This document shows, one piece after another, positions 29,496-39,440 of a stretch of 64,000 nucleotides of DNA. A program made the translations under genes and the position numbers. The stretch's first letter is position 1. Each line of letters begins with the position of its first letter. This stretch comes from Nitrosovibrio sp. Nv6 (GTDB lineage: Bacteria > Pseudomonadota > Gammaproteobacteria > Burkholderiales > Nitrosomonadaceae). The DNA is taken from contig NZ_FODX01000006.1 in assembly GCF_900110495.1 (NCBI RefSeq), forward strand, positions 1-64,000, in the 5' to 3' direction. The notes below the pieces were generated by a model that did no database searches, was not told the origin of the DNA, and saw nothing but the letters and a program-made list of their open reading frames with translations.

Positions 29496-30941
29496 TCAAA
29501 CCTGTTTCCAGGTCAAGTCCAGCTCGCGCGCGGCTTTTACATCGTCCAGCCTGCGTACGGGAGTGGTATGGGGCGCGTTTTTAACCAATTCCGGCTGATT
29601 GTGGGCTTCTTCCATGATTTCCTTCATGGCCGCCACAAACGCATCCAGCGTTTCCCTGGATTCGGTTTCAGCGGGTTCGATCAGCATGCATTCAGGTACC
29701 AGAAGCGGAAAATAAATAGTAGGGGCGTGGTAACCCTTGTCCAGCAGCCGCTTGGCCACGTTCATCGCAGTGATGCCCGTTTTTTCCTTGAGTTCTTTCA
29801 GCGTCACGATAAATTCATGGCTGGCGCGACGGGTCGGATAGGCGATCTCAAAGCCCGCCTTGCTCATTTCCGCCATCAGGTAATTGGCATTAAGCGCAGC
29901 GAATTCGGCTACGCGGTGCATGCCTTCCGCCCCCAGCAGACGCACGTAGACATAGGCCCGGAGCAGTACACCCGCGTTACCCATATGCGCCGAAAGTCTG
30001 CCGATCGTTTGCGGGATATCCTTTTCCGTCAGCCAGCGATACATTCCGTTGTCGGATCCCACTACCGGCACAGGCATGAAAGGCAATAAACGCGGCGCGA
30101 CTCCTACCGGCGCCGACCCTGGGCCCCCGCCGCCATGGGGGGTGGAAAAAGTCTTGTGGAGGTTGATATGAATGACATCAAAACCCATATCGCCCGGCTT
30201 CACCTTGCCGAGTATGGCGTTCAGGTTTGCGCCATCGTAATACAGCAGCCCGCCCGCCTCGTGGACGAGTTTGCTCATCTCGGCGACGTTCTTTTCGAAC
30301 ACGCCAAGTGTCGAGGGGTTGGTCAGCATCAGTCCCGCCGTTTGCGGCCCAACGGCTGCTTTCAGCGCTTCCATGTCCACGTCGCCTTCCTTGTCGGTGG
30401 CTATCTCCACCACCTTGTAGCCGCACATTACCGCTGTGGCTGGATTGGTTCCGTGCGCAGCATCGGGGACGATGATTTCGGTGCGAGCGGAGTCGCCGCG
30501 AGATTCATGATAAGCGCGTATCATCGCGATGCCGATCAGTTCGCCCTGCGCACCCGCCATCGGCGTAAGGCATACTCCCGCCATGCCGGTTACATCTTTC
30601 AGGATTTCCTGCAACTCGTACATGCATGCCAGAAATCCCTGACCGGTACTTTCCGGCGCCCGCGGGTGCCGCGCCAGAAATTGAGGCAGCATGGCAAGCG
30701 AATTGCACGCCCGGGGGTTGTACTTCATCGTGCAGGAGCCAAGCGGATAAAACTGCGTGTCTATCGAAAAATTCTTTTGCGATAGCCGCGTGTAATGACG
30801 CACCGCATCCATTTCGGATACTTCCGGCAATAGTGGCGGTACTTTACGCATCAGGTTCTGCGGAATGCCAACTATTTCCGCAGCGGCTGGGGATTGAGAA
30901 TAATTGCGCCGCCCCGGGCGTGAATGTTCAAATATCAGCAT
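29496..30941 (-). CDS. gcvPB: Glycine dehydrogenase (decarboxylating) subunit 2
   Basis: A 481-residue PLP enzyme subunit; with GcvPA it decarboxylates glycine and passes the aminomethyl group to lipoyl-GcvH. PLP-domain hallmarks are [31 protein letters not shown] and the PLP lysine in [18 protein letters not shown]. The split two-subunit P protein is seen in many bacteria. The frame is open far upstream, but ATG at 30941 giving [12 protein letters not shown] matches family N-termini. It is separated from gcvPA by tpx. Confidence 0.95.
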   Translation of the reverse strand: MLIFEHSRPGRRNYSQSPAAAEIVGIPQNLMRKVPPLLPEVSEMDAVRHYTRLSQKNFSIDTQFYPLGSCTMKYNPRACNSLAMLPQFLARHPRAPESTGQGFLACMYELQEILKDVTGMAGVCLTPMAGAQGELIGIAMIRAYHESRGDSARTEIIVPDAAHGTNPATAVMCGYKVVEIATDKEGDVDMEALKAAVGPQTAGLMLTNPSTLGVFEKNVAEMSKLVHEAGGLLYYDGANLNAILGKVKPGDMGFDVIHINLHKTFSTPHGGGGPGSAPVGVAPRLLPFMPVPVVGSDNGMYRWLTEKDIPQTIGRLSAHMGNAGVLLRAYVYVRLLGAEGMHRVAEFAALNANYLMAEMSKAGFEIAYPTRRASHEFIVTLKELKEKTGITAMNVAKRLLDKGYHAPTIYFPLLVPECMLIEPAETESRETLDAFVAAMKEIMEEAHNQPELVKNAPHTTPVRRLDDVKAARELDLTWKQV

Positions 30942-31032
30942 GGTTAAATCCGAGTGTTTACGATCAGTGTTTTTTTTGGGGAAGCAGGTTGGGGGAATCG
31001 GATGACCTGTGTCTTTTTTGCGCTGGGCACCC

Positions 31033-31530
31033 TTAGGATTGCAGCGCAGCCAAGGCCGCATCGTAGTTGGGTTCATCCTTGATTTCGGGTACGAGTTCGG
31101 CATGAATTATTTTATCGTTCTCATCCAGTACCACGACAGCGCGGGCAGTGATGCCGGCCAACGGACCGTCGGCGATGGCAACGCCATAATTTTTCATGAA
31201 TTCAGACCCTCGCATGGTGGAAAGTGTCACAACCTTATCCAATCCCTCGATGTCGCAGAAGCGGCTCATCGCAAACGGCAGGTCAGCGGCGATTATCAGC
31301 ACCACCGTATTGTCCATGTTGCTGGCCTTTTCGTTGAATTTGCGGGTCGACATTGCACAGACCGGGGTATCCAGGCTGGGAACGATGTTGAGCACCTTTT
31401 TCCTGCCCGCAAAATCGGCCAGCGTGACGTCTTTCAAGTCCTTGTTCACCAGCGAGAATTCTGGCGCTTTATCGCCCACCTTTGGAAAGGTTCCTTCAAT
31501 TTTGATGGGATTGCCGGCGAGAGTGACCAT
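31033..31530 (-). CDS. tpx: Thiol peroxidase Tpx (atypical 2-Cys peroxiredoxin)
   Basis: A 165-residue periplasmic or cytosolic peroxidase that reduces lipid and organic hydroperoxides with thioredoxin. The peroxidatic Cys is in [13 protein letters not shown] (about residue 60) and the resolving Cys in [11 protein letters not shown] (about residue 94); both are conserved. SD AAGGAG lies before the ATG. It is embedded between gcvPA (60 bp upstream) and gcvPB (91 bp downstream) on the same strand, so it is probably co-transcribed with the glycine-cleavage genes. Confidence 0.95.
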   Translation of the reverse strand: MVTLAGNPIKIEGTFPKVGDKAPEFSLVNKDLKDVTLADFAGRKKVLNIVPSLDTPVCAMSTRKFNEKASNMDNTVVLIIAADLPFAMSRFCDIEGLDKVVTLSTMRGSEFMKNYGVAIADGPLAGITARAVVVLDENDKIIHAELVPEIKDEPNYDAALAALQS

Positions 31531-31590
31531 GCTATTTCTCCTTAATTGAGAGTGAATAATTCCGAGTGGTTGAGAATCGACTAAATTGAA

Positions 31591-32949
31591 TTACGAATTT
31601 TCGAGGACGCCGCGCAATTGGCCAGCGTACTTATCCAAATCCTCTGATGTTTTCGTTTCCGTCGCGCATACCAGCATTGCATGGCCAAGTTCCGGATAAT
31701 ACCCTTCCAGATCCAGTCCGCCCAGTATTCCCCGGGATTCCAGTGCATGCATGATTTCCCCGGCCGGCGCCGGCAGTGAAACGACTATTTCGTGAAACAA
31801 CGATCCGTTGAAAAGTCTTTTCACCCCCTTTAGCGTTTCCAGTTTTTCCAGCAGGCTCAATGTGTTTGCATGGGACTGCGCGGCAGTTCGGCGCAAACCT
31901 TCCGGGCCCATGAGCGCGAGATAAATAGTTGCCGCAGTGACCATCAGCCCTTGATTTGTACAGATGTTCGAAGTGGCTTTGGAGCGTCGGATGTGCTGTT
32001 CGCGTGCCTGAAGGGTAAGTACAAAACCACTCCTGCCATCCTGATCCGTGGTGCGCCCAATGATGCGGCCGGGCATCTGGCGCACCAATGCCTGCTTGCA
32101 GGCCATGAAACCGAAATAGGGTCCGCCGCTTGAAAGGGGAATTCCAAGTGGCTGGCCTTCGCCCACTGCTACATCCGCGCCCTTTTCGCCCCACTCCCCC
32201 GGCGGGGTGAGTATTGCGAGCGCCATGGGGTTGACCACGCCTATGGCCAATGCATTTTTGCTGTGCGCCCAGTCGGTGAGCGTATCAACCTCTTCGAGCA
32301 CGCCAAAAAAATTGGGTTGGGGAATGACCAGCGCGGCAAATTCTTCCTTGCCAAACTCATCCAGCGCTTCAGCCAGGGTCTGACCGGATGCCTTGCAATA
32401 AGGTAGTTCAACGACATCAATACCCTGATTCCTGACAATGGCGCGCACTACGCTGCGATAAACAGGGTGAACGGTCGACGGTATCAGAATACGGCGCGAG
32501 GACTTATGCGAGCGTACCGCCATCAATGCAGCTTCCGCCAAGGCGGATGCGCCGTCGTACATGCTGGCGTTGGACACATCCATTCCGGTGAGCGACGCCA
32601 TTATCGTCTGGTATTCGTAGAGCAGTTGCAGCGTGCCCTGGCTGGCTTCCGCCTGGTAGGGGGTATACGAGGAGTAGAATTCGCCGCGAGTGGCTATTTG
32701 CCATACAGCAGCCGGGATATGGTGTTCATAGGCGCCGGCACCGATGAAGTTGAGATAGCGTCCGTCGGTCTCAGCCCGTTCCAGCATGAGCCGTGATATT
32801 TCCATCTCGCTCAAGCCGGGGGGAACCCCTTTCAGGCCGCCGCTTTTCAAGGCAGGCGGAATTTCATCGAACAGGTTATCTATGCTGTTTGCGCCGATGC
32901 TCGCAAGCATCGTTTGTACATCTTCTTGAGTATGTGGAATGAACGGCAT
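31591..32949 (-). CDS. gcvPA: Glycine dehydrogenase (decarboxylating) subunit 1
   Basis: A 452-residue partner of GcvPB, with fold-type-I transaminase architecture but without the PLP lysine. It starts [19 protein letters not shown], typical for the family, followed by [37 protein letters not shown] and [18 protein letters not shown]. The C-terminus is normal. The gene follows gcvH by about 100 bp on the same strand. Confidence 0.95.
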   Translation of the reverse strand: MPFIPHTQEDVQTMLASIGANSIDNLFDEIPPALKSGGLKGVPPGLSEMEISRLMLERAETDGRYLNFIGAGAYEHHIPAAVWQIATRGEFYSSYTPYQAEASQGTLQLLYEYQTIMASLTGMDVSNASMYDGASALAEAALMAVRSHKSSRRILIPSTVHPVYRSVVRAIVRNQGIDVVELPYCKASGQTLAEALDEFGKEEFAALVIPQPNFFGVLEEVDTLTDWAHSKNALAIGVVNPMALAILTPPGEWGEKGADVAVGEGQPLGIPLSSGGPYFGFMACKQALVRQMPGRIIGRTTDQDGRSGFVLTLQAREQHIRRSKATSNICTNQGLMVTAATIYLALMGPEGLRRTAAQSHANTLSLLEKLETLKGVKRLFNGSLFHEIVVSLPAPAGEIMHALESRGILGGLDLEGYYPELGHAMLVCATETKTSEDLDKYAGQLRGVLENS

Positions 32950-33053
32950 GGGTGTGTGTTCCGCGATTCGTCTGGTAATGAAGTGAAGCCTGAATAATGA
33001 AAATATAAGGCTGAAAGTGTTAGCTGCGCGCTTCGTTTTCCATCGCCTGCAAT

Positions 33054-33446
33054 TTATTGGTTTTCTTCGCTTTCGAGTATTTTCTGATACGCTGCATAAT
33101 CGAGCAGGTTAGCCAGATCTGCCGCATTTACGGATTTCAGCTTGAAAAGCCAGGCTGCATAGGCATCCTGATTGATTTTCTCGGGGGCCGATTCCAGATC
33201 GGGATTGACGGCAGCCACTTCTCCCGCGATGGGTGCATATACGTCGGCAGCCGCCTTCACTGATTCGACGACGGCGCATTCCTCTCCCTGTTTGAGTTTG
33301 CGACCCACCTTGGGAGTTTCCACGAATACCATGTCACCCAGCAACTCCTGGGCATGCTGGGTAATACCTATGGTCGCTGTGCCGTCGTCTTCAAGCCTCA
33401 CCCATTCGTGGGATTTGGTGTACTTCAGATCGTTTGGAATACTCAT
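33054..33446 (-). CDS. gcvH: Glycine cleavage system H protein
   Basis: A 130-residue lipoyl carrier that shuttles the aminomethyl group between P, T and L proteins. The lipoylated Lys lies in [14 protein letters not shown] (about residue 65); [22 protein letters not shown] at the N-terminus and [18 protein letters not shown] after the lipoyl site are canonical. It sits between gcvT and gcvPA with short gaps. Confidence 0.97.
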   Translation of the reverse strand: MSIPNDLKYTKSHEWVRLEDDGTATIGITQHAQELLGDMVFVETPKVGRKLKQGEECAVVESVKAAADVYAPIAGEVAAVNPDLESAPEKINQDAYAAWLFKLKSVNAADLANLLDYAAYQKILESEENQ

Positions 33447-33488
33447 GTTTTGCTCCAGAATTAAATGACAGTTACTTCACTGCCCATA

Positions 33489-34595
33489 TCAAACCAAAAT
33501 TTTGCCGTTTCGCACGAAGGGATATTTCACCACTTTCGCTCTCAACATCTTGTCCCGCACCACTACCTGTACCTCATCTTCAGGAGATGCATTCAGAGGT
33601 AGCCGCGCGAGTGCGATGGACTGGTTAAGCGTCGGAGAAAAGCCTCCGCTGGTAATTTCGCCTTCGTCTCCGTGTTCGCCTTGGCCTGCCTTCGCATCGT
33701 ACTGTATAACGATCTTCTGATGGCTTCGTAATACTCCCCGATCCAATAAAATCAGGCCAATCAGTTGCCGCGTCACAGGTTTTTCAAGAAGTGCCTGCTT
33801 GCCGATAAATTCCCGATCACTTTTCAAATCAATTGTCCAGCCCAACCCGGATTCTAACGGATTGGTAGTTTCATCCATATCCTGGCCGTAAAGATTCATT
33901 CCGGCTTCAAGCCGTAGCGTATCGCGCGCACCCAGTCCCGCGGGCGCGACGCCCGCGGCATGGAGCGCGTTCCAGAAATCTGCGGCATCAACTGCCGGCA
34001 GCATTATCTCAAACCCGTCCTCGCCAGTGTAGCCGGTACGTGCAATGAAATACTTGTCAAAAAAAGTTGCCTGAAACAGCTTGAGATTCTCTGTTTCAGC
34101 CTGAGACCCCGCAATGACTTGCCAAACCTTGGCACGGGCGTTAGGTCCCTGCACGGCGATCATGGCGAGATCACGGCGCGGGATAATTTCCAGGCCGGGA
34201 GCGATTTTATCTCGCTGGGCCTGCATCCACGCCAGGTCCTTTTCGGCGGTGCCGGCATTGACGACCGTACGGAAATGCGATTCCGCAAGAAAATAGATGA
34301 TGAGATCATCTATTACGCCTCCCTCGGGATTGAGCATGCAGGAATAGAGTGCCTTGCCGGGCTGTGTCAGTTTGTCCACGTTGTTGGCGACGAGCCGACG
34401 CAAGAAATCACGCGCAGCCTCGCCCTTGATATCGAGGGCCAGCATGTGCGAAACGTCGAACATGCCCGCATCACTGCGCACCCTGTGATGTTCATCAAGT
34501 TGGGAGCCGTAATGCAAAGGCATATCCCAGCCGCCGAAATCGACCATCTTGGCGTTCATGTCGCGGTGGGTTTGATTAAGAGTGGTTGCTTTCAA
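33489..34595 (-). CDS. gcvT: Glycine cleavage T protein (aminomethyltransferase), TTG start
   Basis: A 368-residue tetrahydrofolate-dependent aminomethyltransferase that forms methylene-THF and ammonia from aminomethyl-GcvH. Family segments are [42 protein letters not shown], and [12 protein letters not shown]. The frame extends to an ATG at 34637, but that ATG lies within the loop and stem of an intrinsic terminator. The first usable start after the terminator is TTG at 34595, with GAGG (34605-34608) 9 nt upstream; it gives [17 protein letters not shown], like other GcvT N-termini. It is the first gene of the riboswitch-controlled operon. Confidence 0.93.
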   Translation of the reverse strand: MKATTLNQTHRDMNAKMVDFGGWDMPLHYGSQLDEHHRVRSDAGMFDVSHMLALDIKGEAARDFLRRLVANNVDKLTQPGKALYSCMLNPEGGVIDDLIIYFLAESHFRTVVNAGTAEKDLAWMQAQRDKIAPGLEIIPRRDLAMIAVQGPNARAKVWQVIAGSQAETENLKLFQATFFDKYFIARTGYTGEDGFEIMLPAVDAADFWNALHAAGVAPAGLGARDTLRLEAGMNLYGQDMDETTNPLESGLGWTIDLKSDREFIGKQALLEKPVTRQLIGLILLDRGVLRSHQKIVIQYDAKAGQGEHGDEGEITSGGFSPTLNQSIALARLPLNASPEDEVQVVVRDKMLRAKVVKYPFVRNGKILV

Positions 34596-34608
34596 AGATC
34601 GATACCTC

Positions 34609-34647
34609 AAAAAAAAGGGTGAAGTCATATGCGACATGACTTCACCC
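34609..34647 (-). terminator. Intrinsic terminator: expression platform of the glycine riboswitch
   Basis: On the minus strand, GGGTGAAGTCAT pairs perfectly with ATGACTTCACCC (12 bp, 34617-34647) around a 7-nt loop, followed at once by eight T residues (34616-34609). It directly abuts the 3' end of the second glycine aptamer. In known glycine ON switches, ligand binding prevents such a terminator from forming. Confidence 0.93.
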
Positions 34648-34648
34648 C

Positions 34649-34851
34649 TCTGTCCTTGTTACCTGAGAGATTACGGAATATGTGCTCCTCCATTCCGTCT
34701 GCCCCTTCGGTGGCCAACTCCATGTTGGCACTCTCCAGATTGCCCTTTCGCAAGCGGTTCTCAAGGATCAAGGCTGACATGATCTACGCCTGAGCGATTC
34801 CGGGGGGTTGCGCCTTCGGCGGCGCCACTGAAAATTGGCGCGCTCTTCCGC
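34649..34851 (-). promoter_or_regulatory. Tandem glycine riboswitch controlling gcvT-gcvH-gcvPA-tpx-gcvPB
   Basis: Read on the minus strand, aptamer I begins GCGGAAGAGCGC near 34851 and has GCCGAAGGCGC and CGCTCAGGC. Aptamer II runs from TCTGGAGAGTGCC (5' end near 34739), through CACCGAAGGGGC, to CTCTCAGGTAACAAGGACAGA's equivalent near 34649. These are the conserved elements of the gcvT RNA motif, two aptamers in tandem. Glycine binding should raise expression of the glycine-cleavage genes downstream. Confidence 0.93.
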
Positions 34852-35096
34852 TTGGATATAAATGGCAGATACGAACTATACTCCAGCAATCGGGATCAAG
34901 ACAAGGTGTATCACATCCTGAACTGTCCTCGCATTAGATTCCAATATTAATCGATCAAGGAATTTTGAACTTATAGTGGTATCTTATCCAAGCCCAGCAG
35001 GATTTTGACTCGAATTTTTCTGCTACTTGTCTGAACGAGTAAAGCGATTTGACGCTGTGATAACACCGGCGGGCTTTCCGAACGCGTGAGGTAATA

Positions 35097-36674
35097 ATGT
35101 ATTTTGGCCACTTTGGGCTTTCCGAGCCGCCCTTTGCCCATTCATCAACTACCGAATTTTTTTACGAAGGGTCCAACCGGGGCGCGACGCTGGATGCGCT
35201 CATCTATGTGCTCACACACGGTGAGGGAGTTGAAGGCGTTATCCAGGTCACAGGCGATGCCGGCAGCGGCAAAACCACGTTATGCCGGTCGTTGATGAAG
35301 CGATTGCCTGCACAGATGCAAACCATTTATGTCGCCAAGCCCGATTTGTCGCGAGAAGAATTTCTCCGTTCAATTGCAGACCAATTGAATTTCGGGGTCG
35401 CCGAAAGTTGCGCTGCCGCTGCGCGGTCCACACATGCGATAGAAGAACTGCAACGCGCGCTGGCCGAAAAATATACCGCTAGCAGGCAAGTAGTGTTACT
35501 CATGGATGAGGCCCATGCCATGTCTGCGGAGGCGCTCGAAGATGCATTGACGCTATACGACCTTGAATCGTCCTGTCACAAGTTGCTCCAGATTGTCCTG
35601 TTTGGGCAGCCCGAACTTAAAGATACGCTGGGTTTGCCGCAGATACGCAAGTTCAAGAATCGCTTCACTCATCACTTTGTCTTGCAGCCATTCAATGCTA
35701 AAGCGGTTGCGGAATATCTGATGTCCCGCCTACGTGACGCGGGCTACCGTGGCCCTGGTATATTTTCTGCCGAAGCCATACGAATGATTGCCAGGGCTTC
35801 CAGCGGACTCATCCGCCGGGTGGATATTCTTGCTGATAAGTCCATGCTGGCTGCGTCCCGTGCTAATGCTCGTGAAATAAAAGCGCAGCATGTTAAAGCA
35901 GCCTTTGAGGATGACGCAATCACGACCCGTTTCCACTGGCGGGACAGGCTGGATCTGTTGAACTATCGCCCAGTCAGTACACGCATCATATTTTCCACCT
36001 TAGCTGCAGGGATGCTGAGCGTGCTGGGCTGGCAGGCACTTTATTCCTCCCCAACGGAGGTTGCCTCTATTGCCGCTTCGGCGCCGCTTGAAGCACACCT
36101 GCCAGTGCGGGCTTCGATCACCGCGCCTGCTCCAGTCCCAGCTCCAGTGTATCCCGCGAGAACTCCCTCCTCAGTTTCGGTAGCGGCCTCTACGCCTCCC
36201 GCGCCCCCCTCCATATCTTCCAAACCTTCCATATCTTCCCAGTCTCTTGAAAATGCGGTGGAAATGTCAACTTTCCCTCAAAACCAGCCGGGTGCCGCGG
36301 CAGAGCAGCCGAGGAGTGCTAAATCGAGTATCGCCGGGGTAAAGTTGGCAGAGTATGCGTTGTTGGCGCAGCGGGTTGGGGAAACAAGGAAAGCCGTCGC
36401 TGCGGCGGATCCGGATTTCTATACAATTCACCTCTTTGCCACTGATAATGTCCAGCCAGACCGGATGGAGCGATTTCTGGCACGGGCTCAGGGTGTCGTT
36501 GATCTATCCGATCTCTATGTGCATCCGGTAACTGACGGAGACCAGGCCAAGTTCAGAGTCACCTACGGTATTTACTCCAGTCGCGATGAAGCCACTGCGG
36601 CAGTGGCCGAACTTCCACAGAAATATCAAAGCGCTTTTCACGCTGAACTGTATACTTTGAGCGAACTACGCTGA
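35097..36674 (+). CDS. ExeA/GspA-like AAA ATPase with membrane helix and SPOR-like C-terminus
   Basis: A 525-residue protein. Residues 1-280 are an ExeA-type ATPase: MYFGHFGLSEPPF at the start, Walker A GDAGSGKTT near residue 54, Walker B VVLLMDEAH and sensor FGQPELKDTL. One membrane helix follows (FSTLAAGMLSVLGWQALY, near 305), then a Pro/Ala/Ser-rich periplasmic linker and a C-terminal SPOR-like domain (FYTIHLFATDN, RFRVTYGIYSSRDEATAAV-type sequence). This layout couples cytoplasmic ATP use to peptidoglycan, as in secretion or pilus assembly. Related ATPases occur in PEP-CTERM/exosortase loci. No secretion genes adjoin it. Confidence 0.85.
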   Translation: MYFGHFGLSEPPFAHSSTTEFFYEGSNRGATLDALIYVLTHGEGVEGVIQVTGDAGSGKTTLCRSLMKRLPAQMQTIYVAKPDLSREEFLRSIADQLNFGVAESCAAAARSTHAIEELQRALAEKYTASRQVVLLMDEAHAMSAEALEDALTLYDLESSCHKLLQIVLFGQPELKDTLGLPQIRKFKNRFTHHFVLQPFNAKAVAEYLMSRLRDAGYRGPGIFSAEAIRMIARASSGLIRRVDILADKSMLAASRANAREIKAQHVKAAFEDDAITTRFHWRDRLDLLNYRPVSTRIIFSTLAAGMLSVLGWQALYSSPTEVASIAASAPLEAHLPVRASITAPAPVPAPVYPARTPSSVSVAASTPPAPPSISSKPSISSQSLENAVEMSTFPQNQPGAAAEQPRSAKSSIAGVKLAEYALLAQRVGETRKAVAAADPDFYTIHLFATDNVQPDRMERFLARAQGVVDLSDLYVHPVTDGDQAKFRVTYGIYSSRDEATAAVAELPQKYQSAFHAELYTLSELR

Positions 36675-36742
36675 TCCTTCATCGCATAGCTTTCCGCTTT
36701 AGCGGGTTACCGTAGCATGTAATCCAAACCCATGATGTTACA

Positions 36743-38077
36743 ATGGTCACTGTCCGTCAACCTCGACCTCCACCCTATTCCATGCCGGCGCCTCATCTTG
36801 ATACTGCCCTGAGCGGCCCAATCCTTGATCTGGAGAGATGCATCATCGATGCCATGCCCTCGATTGAGCACTGGCTGCGCAACGAGTGGCAGAAGCATTC
36901 CGTGCCGTTTTACTGCTCTGTGGATTTACGCAACAGTGGATTCAAGCTGGCGCCCGTGGACACGAATCTGTTTCCCGGGGGATTCAATAATCTCAACCCG
37001 GAATTCATGCCGTTGTGCGTACAGGCGATGATGGCGGCGGTTGAGAAAATATGTGCCGGTGCTCGAAGTGTACTGTTGATTCCCGAAAATCATACCCGCA
37101 ATATTTTTTACCTGCAAAATCTGGCAACGTTGCAAGCCATTATGCGGCATGCGGGCATAGAAATTCGCATCGGTACTCTGCTGCCCGAGATCACCACCGC
37201 CACAACGGTCAGCCTTCCCGACGGTGGCAAGCTTACGCTGGAGCTGGTTCAACGCAAAGGCGATCATCTGCTTGTAGAAGACTTTGATCCGTGCGTCGTA
37301 CTCCTCAATAACGATCTCTCAACCGGCATTCCCCCGATCCTGCAAAATCTCGAACAGACTGTCATTCCGCCTCTCCATGGGGGATGGGCGACGCGTCGAA
37401 AATCGCAGCATTTCGCCGCCTACGATAATGTGGCTCAACAGTTTGCCGGCCTGATCGGCATCGATCCGTGGCTCATCAATCCCTATTTTGCCGCCTGTGG
37501 AAAAATTAATTTTCGTGAAAAAAAAGGGGAAGACTGCGTCGCGAACACCGTAGACGAAATCCTGCGCGACATCCGGGAAAAATATGTGCAATATGGGGTC
37601 AAGGAAGACCCTTTCGTCATTGTTAAAGCCGATGCGGGTACTTATGGCATGGGTATCATGACGGTAAAGGACGGCGCCGAAGTCCGCGCGCTTAACCGTA
37701 AACAGCGTAATAAAATGGCAGTGGTGAAAGAGGGCCTGCAGGTGACCGAAGTCATGGTGCAGGAAGGGGTATACACTTTCGAGCGAGTTAATGAAGCAGT
37801 CGCGGAGCCTGTCATTTACATGATCGATCGTTACGTGGTTGGCGGATTTTACCGCGTGCACACCGGGCGCGGCATTGACGAGAACCTCAACGCGCCTGGT
37901 ATGCAATTCGTACCGCTGGCGTTTGAAGACACCTGTCTGTTGCCAGACCGCGAAGCAGGGCCAGGCTGCAGCACCAACCGATTTTATGCTTATGGCGTGA
38001 TTGCCCGGCTGGCGTTGCTGGCGGCTGCGCAAGAGCTGGAGAAAAGCGAAGGGCGCATTGCGGCCGCTGTTGCCTAG
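36743..38077 (+). CDS. gshA: Glutamate-cysteine ligase
   Basis: First step of glutathione synthesis, joining glutamate and cysteine with ATP. The 444-residue product belongs to the betaproteobacterial GshA type, distinct from the E. coli enzyme. It has PVDTNLFPGGFNNL near residue 72, LIPENHTRN, and a grasp-like C-terminal half with FVIVKADAGTYGMGIMTVKDG. It precedes gshB by about 120 bp. The frame's ATG at 36743 adds a few residues before the conserved region; the exact start is not fixed by an SD. Confidence 0.93.
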   Translation: MVTVRQPRPPPYSMPAPHLDTALSGPILDLERCIIDAMPSIEHWLRNEWQKHSVPFYCSVDLRNSGFKLAPVDTNLFPGGFNNLNPEFMPLCVQAMMAAVEKICAGARSVLLIPENHTRNIFYLQNLATLQAIMRHAGIEIRIGTLLPEITTATTVSLPDGGKLTLELVQRKGDHLLVEDFDPCVVLLNNDLSTGIPPILQNLEQTVIPPLHGGWATRRKSQHFAAYDNVAQQFAGLIGIDPWLINPYFAACGKINFREKKGEDCVANTVDEILRDIREKYVQYGVKEDPFVIVKADAGTYGMGIMTVKDGAEVRALNRKQRNKMAVVKEGLQVTEVMVQEGVYTFERVNEAVAEPVIYMIDRYVVGGFYRVHTGRGIDENLNAPGMQFVPLAFEDTCLLPDREAGPGCSTNRFYAYGVIARLALLAAAQELEKSEGRIAAAVA

Positions 38078-38195
38078 CAACAAATCCGACTCATGCGGCG
38101 CTGACAAATACTGTACAGGCTGTCTAATCTGAAACATCCCGCTCTTTACGATGTCTTGTACGCGAGCAGCGTGCGTAACCGAGGGTTCATGATTC

Positions 38196-39173
38196 ATGAA
38201 GCTCGCTTTTATACTCGACCACCTCGATTCAATCAAAACATATAAAGACTCAAGCTTTGCCATGATGCGTGAGGCTGCTTCCCGTGGCCATAGGTTGTTC
38301 TCCCTGCAACAGGGCGACTTGGCCTGGAAAGGAGGTGAGACGATCGGTTTTGCGCGTGTGCTGGAGTTGGCGGGCGATGCCGATGGCGCGGATAGCGGGG
38401 ATAAGGACCGCCGCTGGTATCGGACAGAAGACCCGGAGGAAATTCCGTTACAGGAATTTGACGTTGTGCTGATGCGCAAGGACCCTCCATTCGACATGGA
38501 GTATGTCTACAGTACCTATTTGCTGGAGCTGGCAGAAAGCCACGGTGCGCATGTAATCAATAGCGCGCGCGCGGTGCGGGATCATAACGAGAAGCTCGCC
38601 ATAGCGAAGTTTCCTCAATATACCGTGCCTACCCTAGTCACAAGGCAGGAACACCTGATTCGCGATTTTCTTGCCGAACACCGCGATCTCATCCTGAAAC
38701 CCCTGGATGGCATGGGGGGAGCGAGTATATTTCGCATCCACCGCGACGATCACAATTTAGGCGTGATAATAGAAACCCTGACGCATTACGGCACACGTAC
38801 CATTATGGCTCAGCGGTATATTCCCGAAATCATTCAGGGTGACAAACGCATCCTGCTGATCGCTGGAGAGCCAGTACCCTATACGCTTGCACGCATTCCC
38901 AAACCAGGGGAATCGCGCGGCAATCTTACCGCAGGCGCTACCGGGTTAGCACAGCCTTTGACCCGGCGCGACCGTGAAATCGCGGAAGCGCTGGGGCCCG
39001 CATTATATGACAAGGGTTTAATGCTGGTTGGGTTGGACGTGATCGGTGACTACCTCACCGAGATCAATGTCACCAGTCCCACGGGCATGAGGGAAATTGC
39101 CGATCAGACCGGCTTCAACGTGGCTGGAATGATGGTGGATGCGCTTGAAGAGAGTGCCACTAAAAATCTTTGA
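38196..39173 (+). CDS. gshB: Glutathione synthetase
   Basis: An ATP-grasp enzyme joining gamma-glutamylcysteine to glycine. The 325-residue product shows MKLAFILDHLDSIKTYKDSS, VLMRKDPPFDMEYVY, LILKPLDGMGGASIFR (ATP-binding Lys and Gly loop), and the metal-binding EINVTSPTGMREI. All are standard for bacterial GshB. It is paired with gshA upstream and, after a gap of about 270 bp with nothing recognisable, followed by PTS genes. Confidence 0.96.
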   Translation: MKLAFILDHLDSIKTYKDSSFAMMREAASRGHRLFSLQQGDLAWKGGETIGFARVLELAGDADGADSGDKDRRWYRTEDPEEIPLQEFDVVLMRKDPPFDMEYVYSTYLLELAESHGAHVINSARAVRDHNEKLAIAKFPQYTVPTLVTRQEHLIRDFLAEHRDLILKPLDGMGGASIFRIHRDDHNLGVIIETLTHYGTRTIMAQRYIPEIIQGDKRILLIAGEPVPYTLARIPKPGESRGNLTAGATGLAQPLTRRDREIAEALGPALYDKGLMLVGLDVIGDYLTEINVTSPTGMREIADQTGFNVAGMMVDALEESATKNL

Positions 39174-39440
39174 GCAAGGTACTGCGCCAGAGACCCAATA
39201 AGATATTTCATTCCGATTCTTGTCTGCCCAGCCTGGACTTACGTTAGGCCGATTCTCTGTATTGTATTTTTGTGTGGCGCTGTTTGCCGAGCTATCCTCG
39301 CGAAAACCTGAAGCCATTCGTAGAAGTCTTTGAAGTCTTCCGTCGAAGACGCGATTGCCAAAGGACGTCGCTCAGCCGCACGAGGCCGACAATGCTAGAA
39401 TGCTTTTCCATCCTCTGATAATCAAATATGGCAGCAGACC

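Noticed and set aside
29424-30785. Plus-strand frames of 221 and 216 codons opposite gcvPB
   Set aside because: gcvPB is unmistakable; these are antisense shadows.
37319-38497. 392-codon minus-strand frame across gshA and gshB
   Set aside because: It runs antisense through two certain genes and their gap, with no motif.
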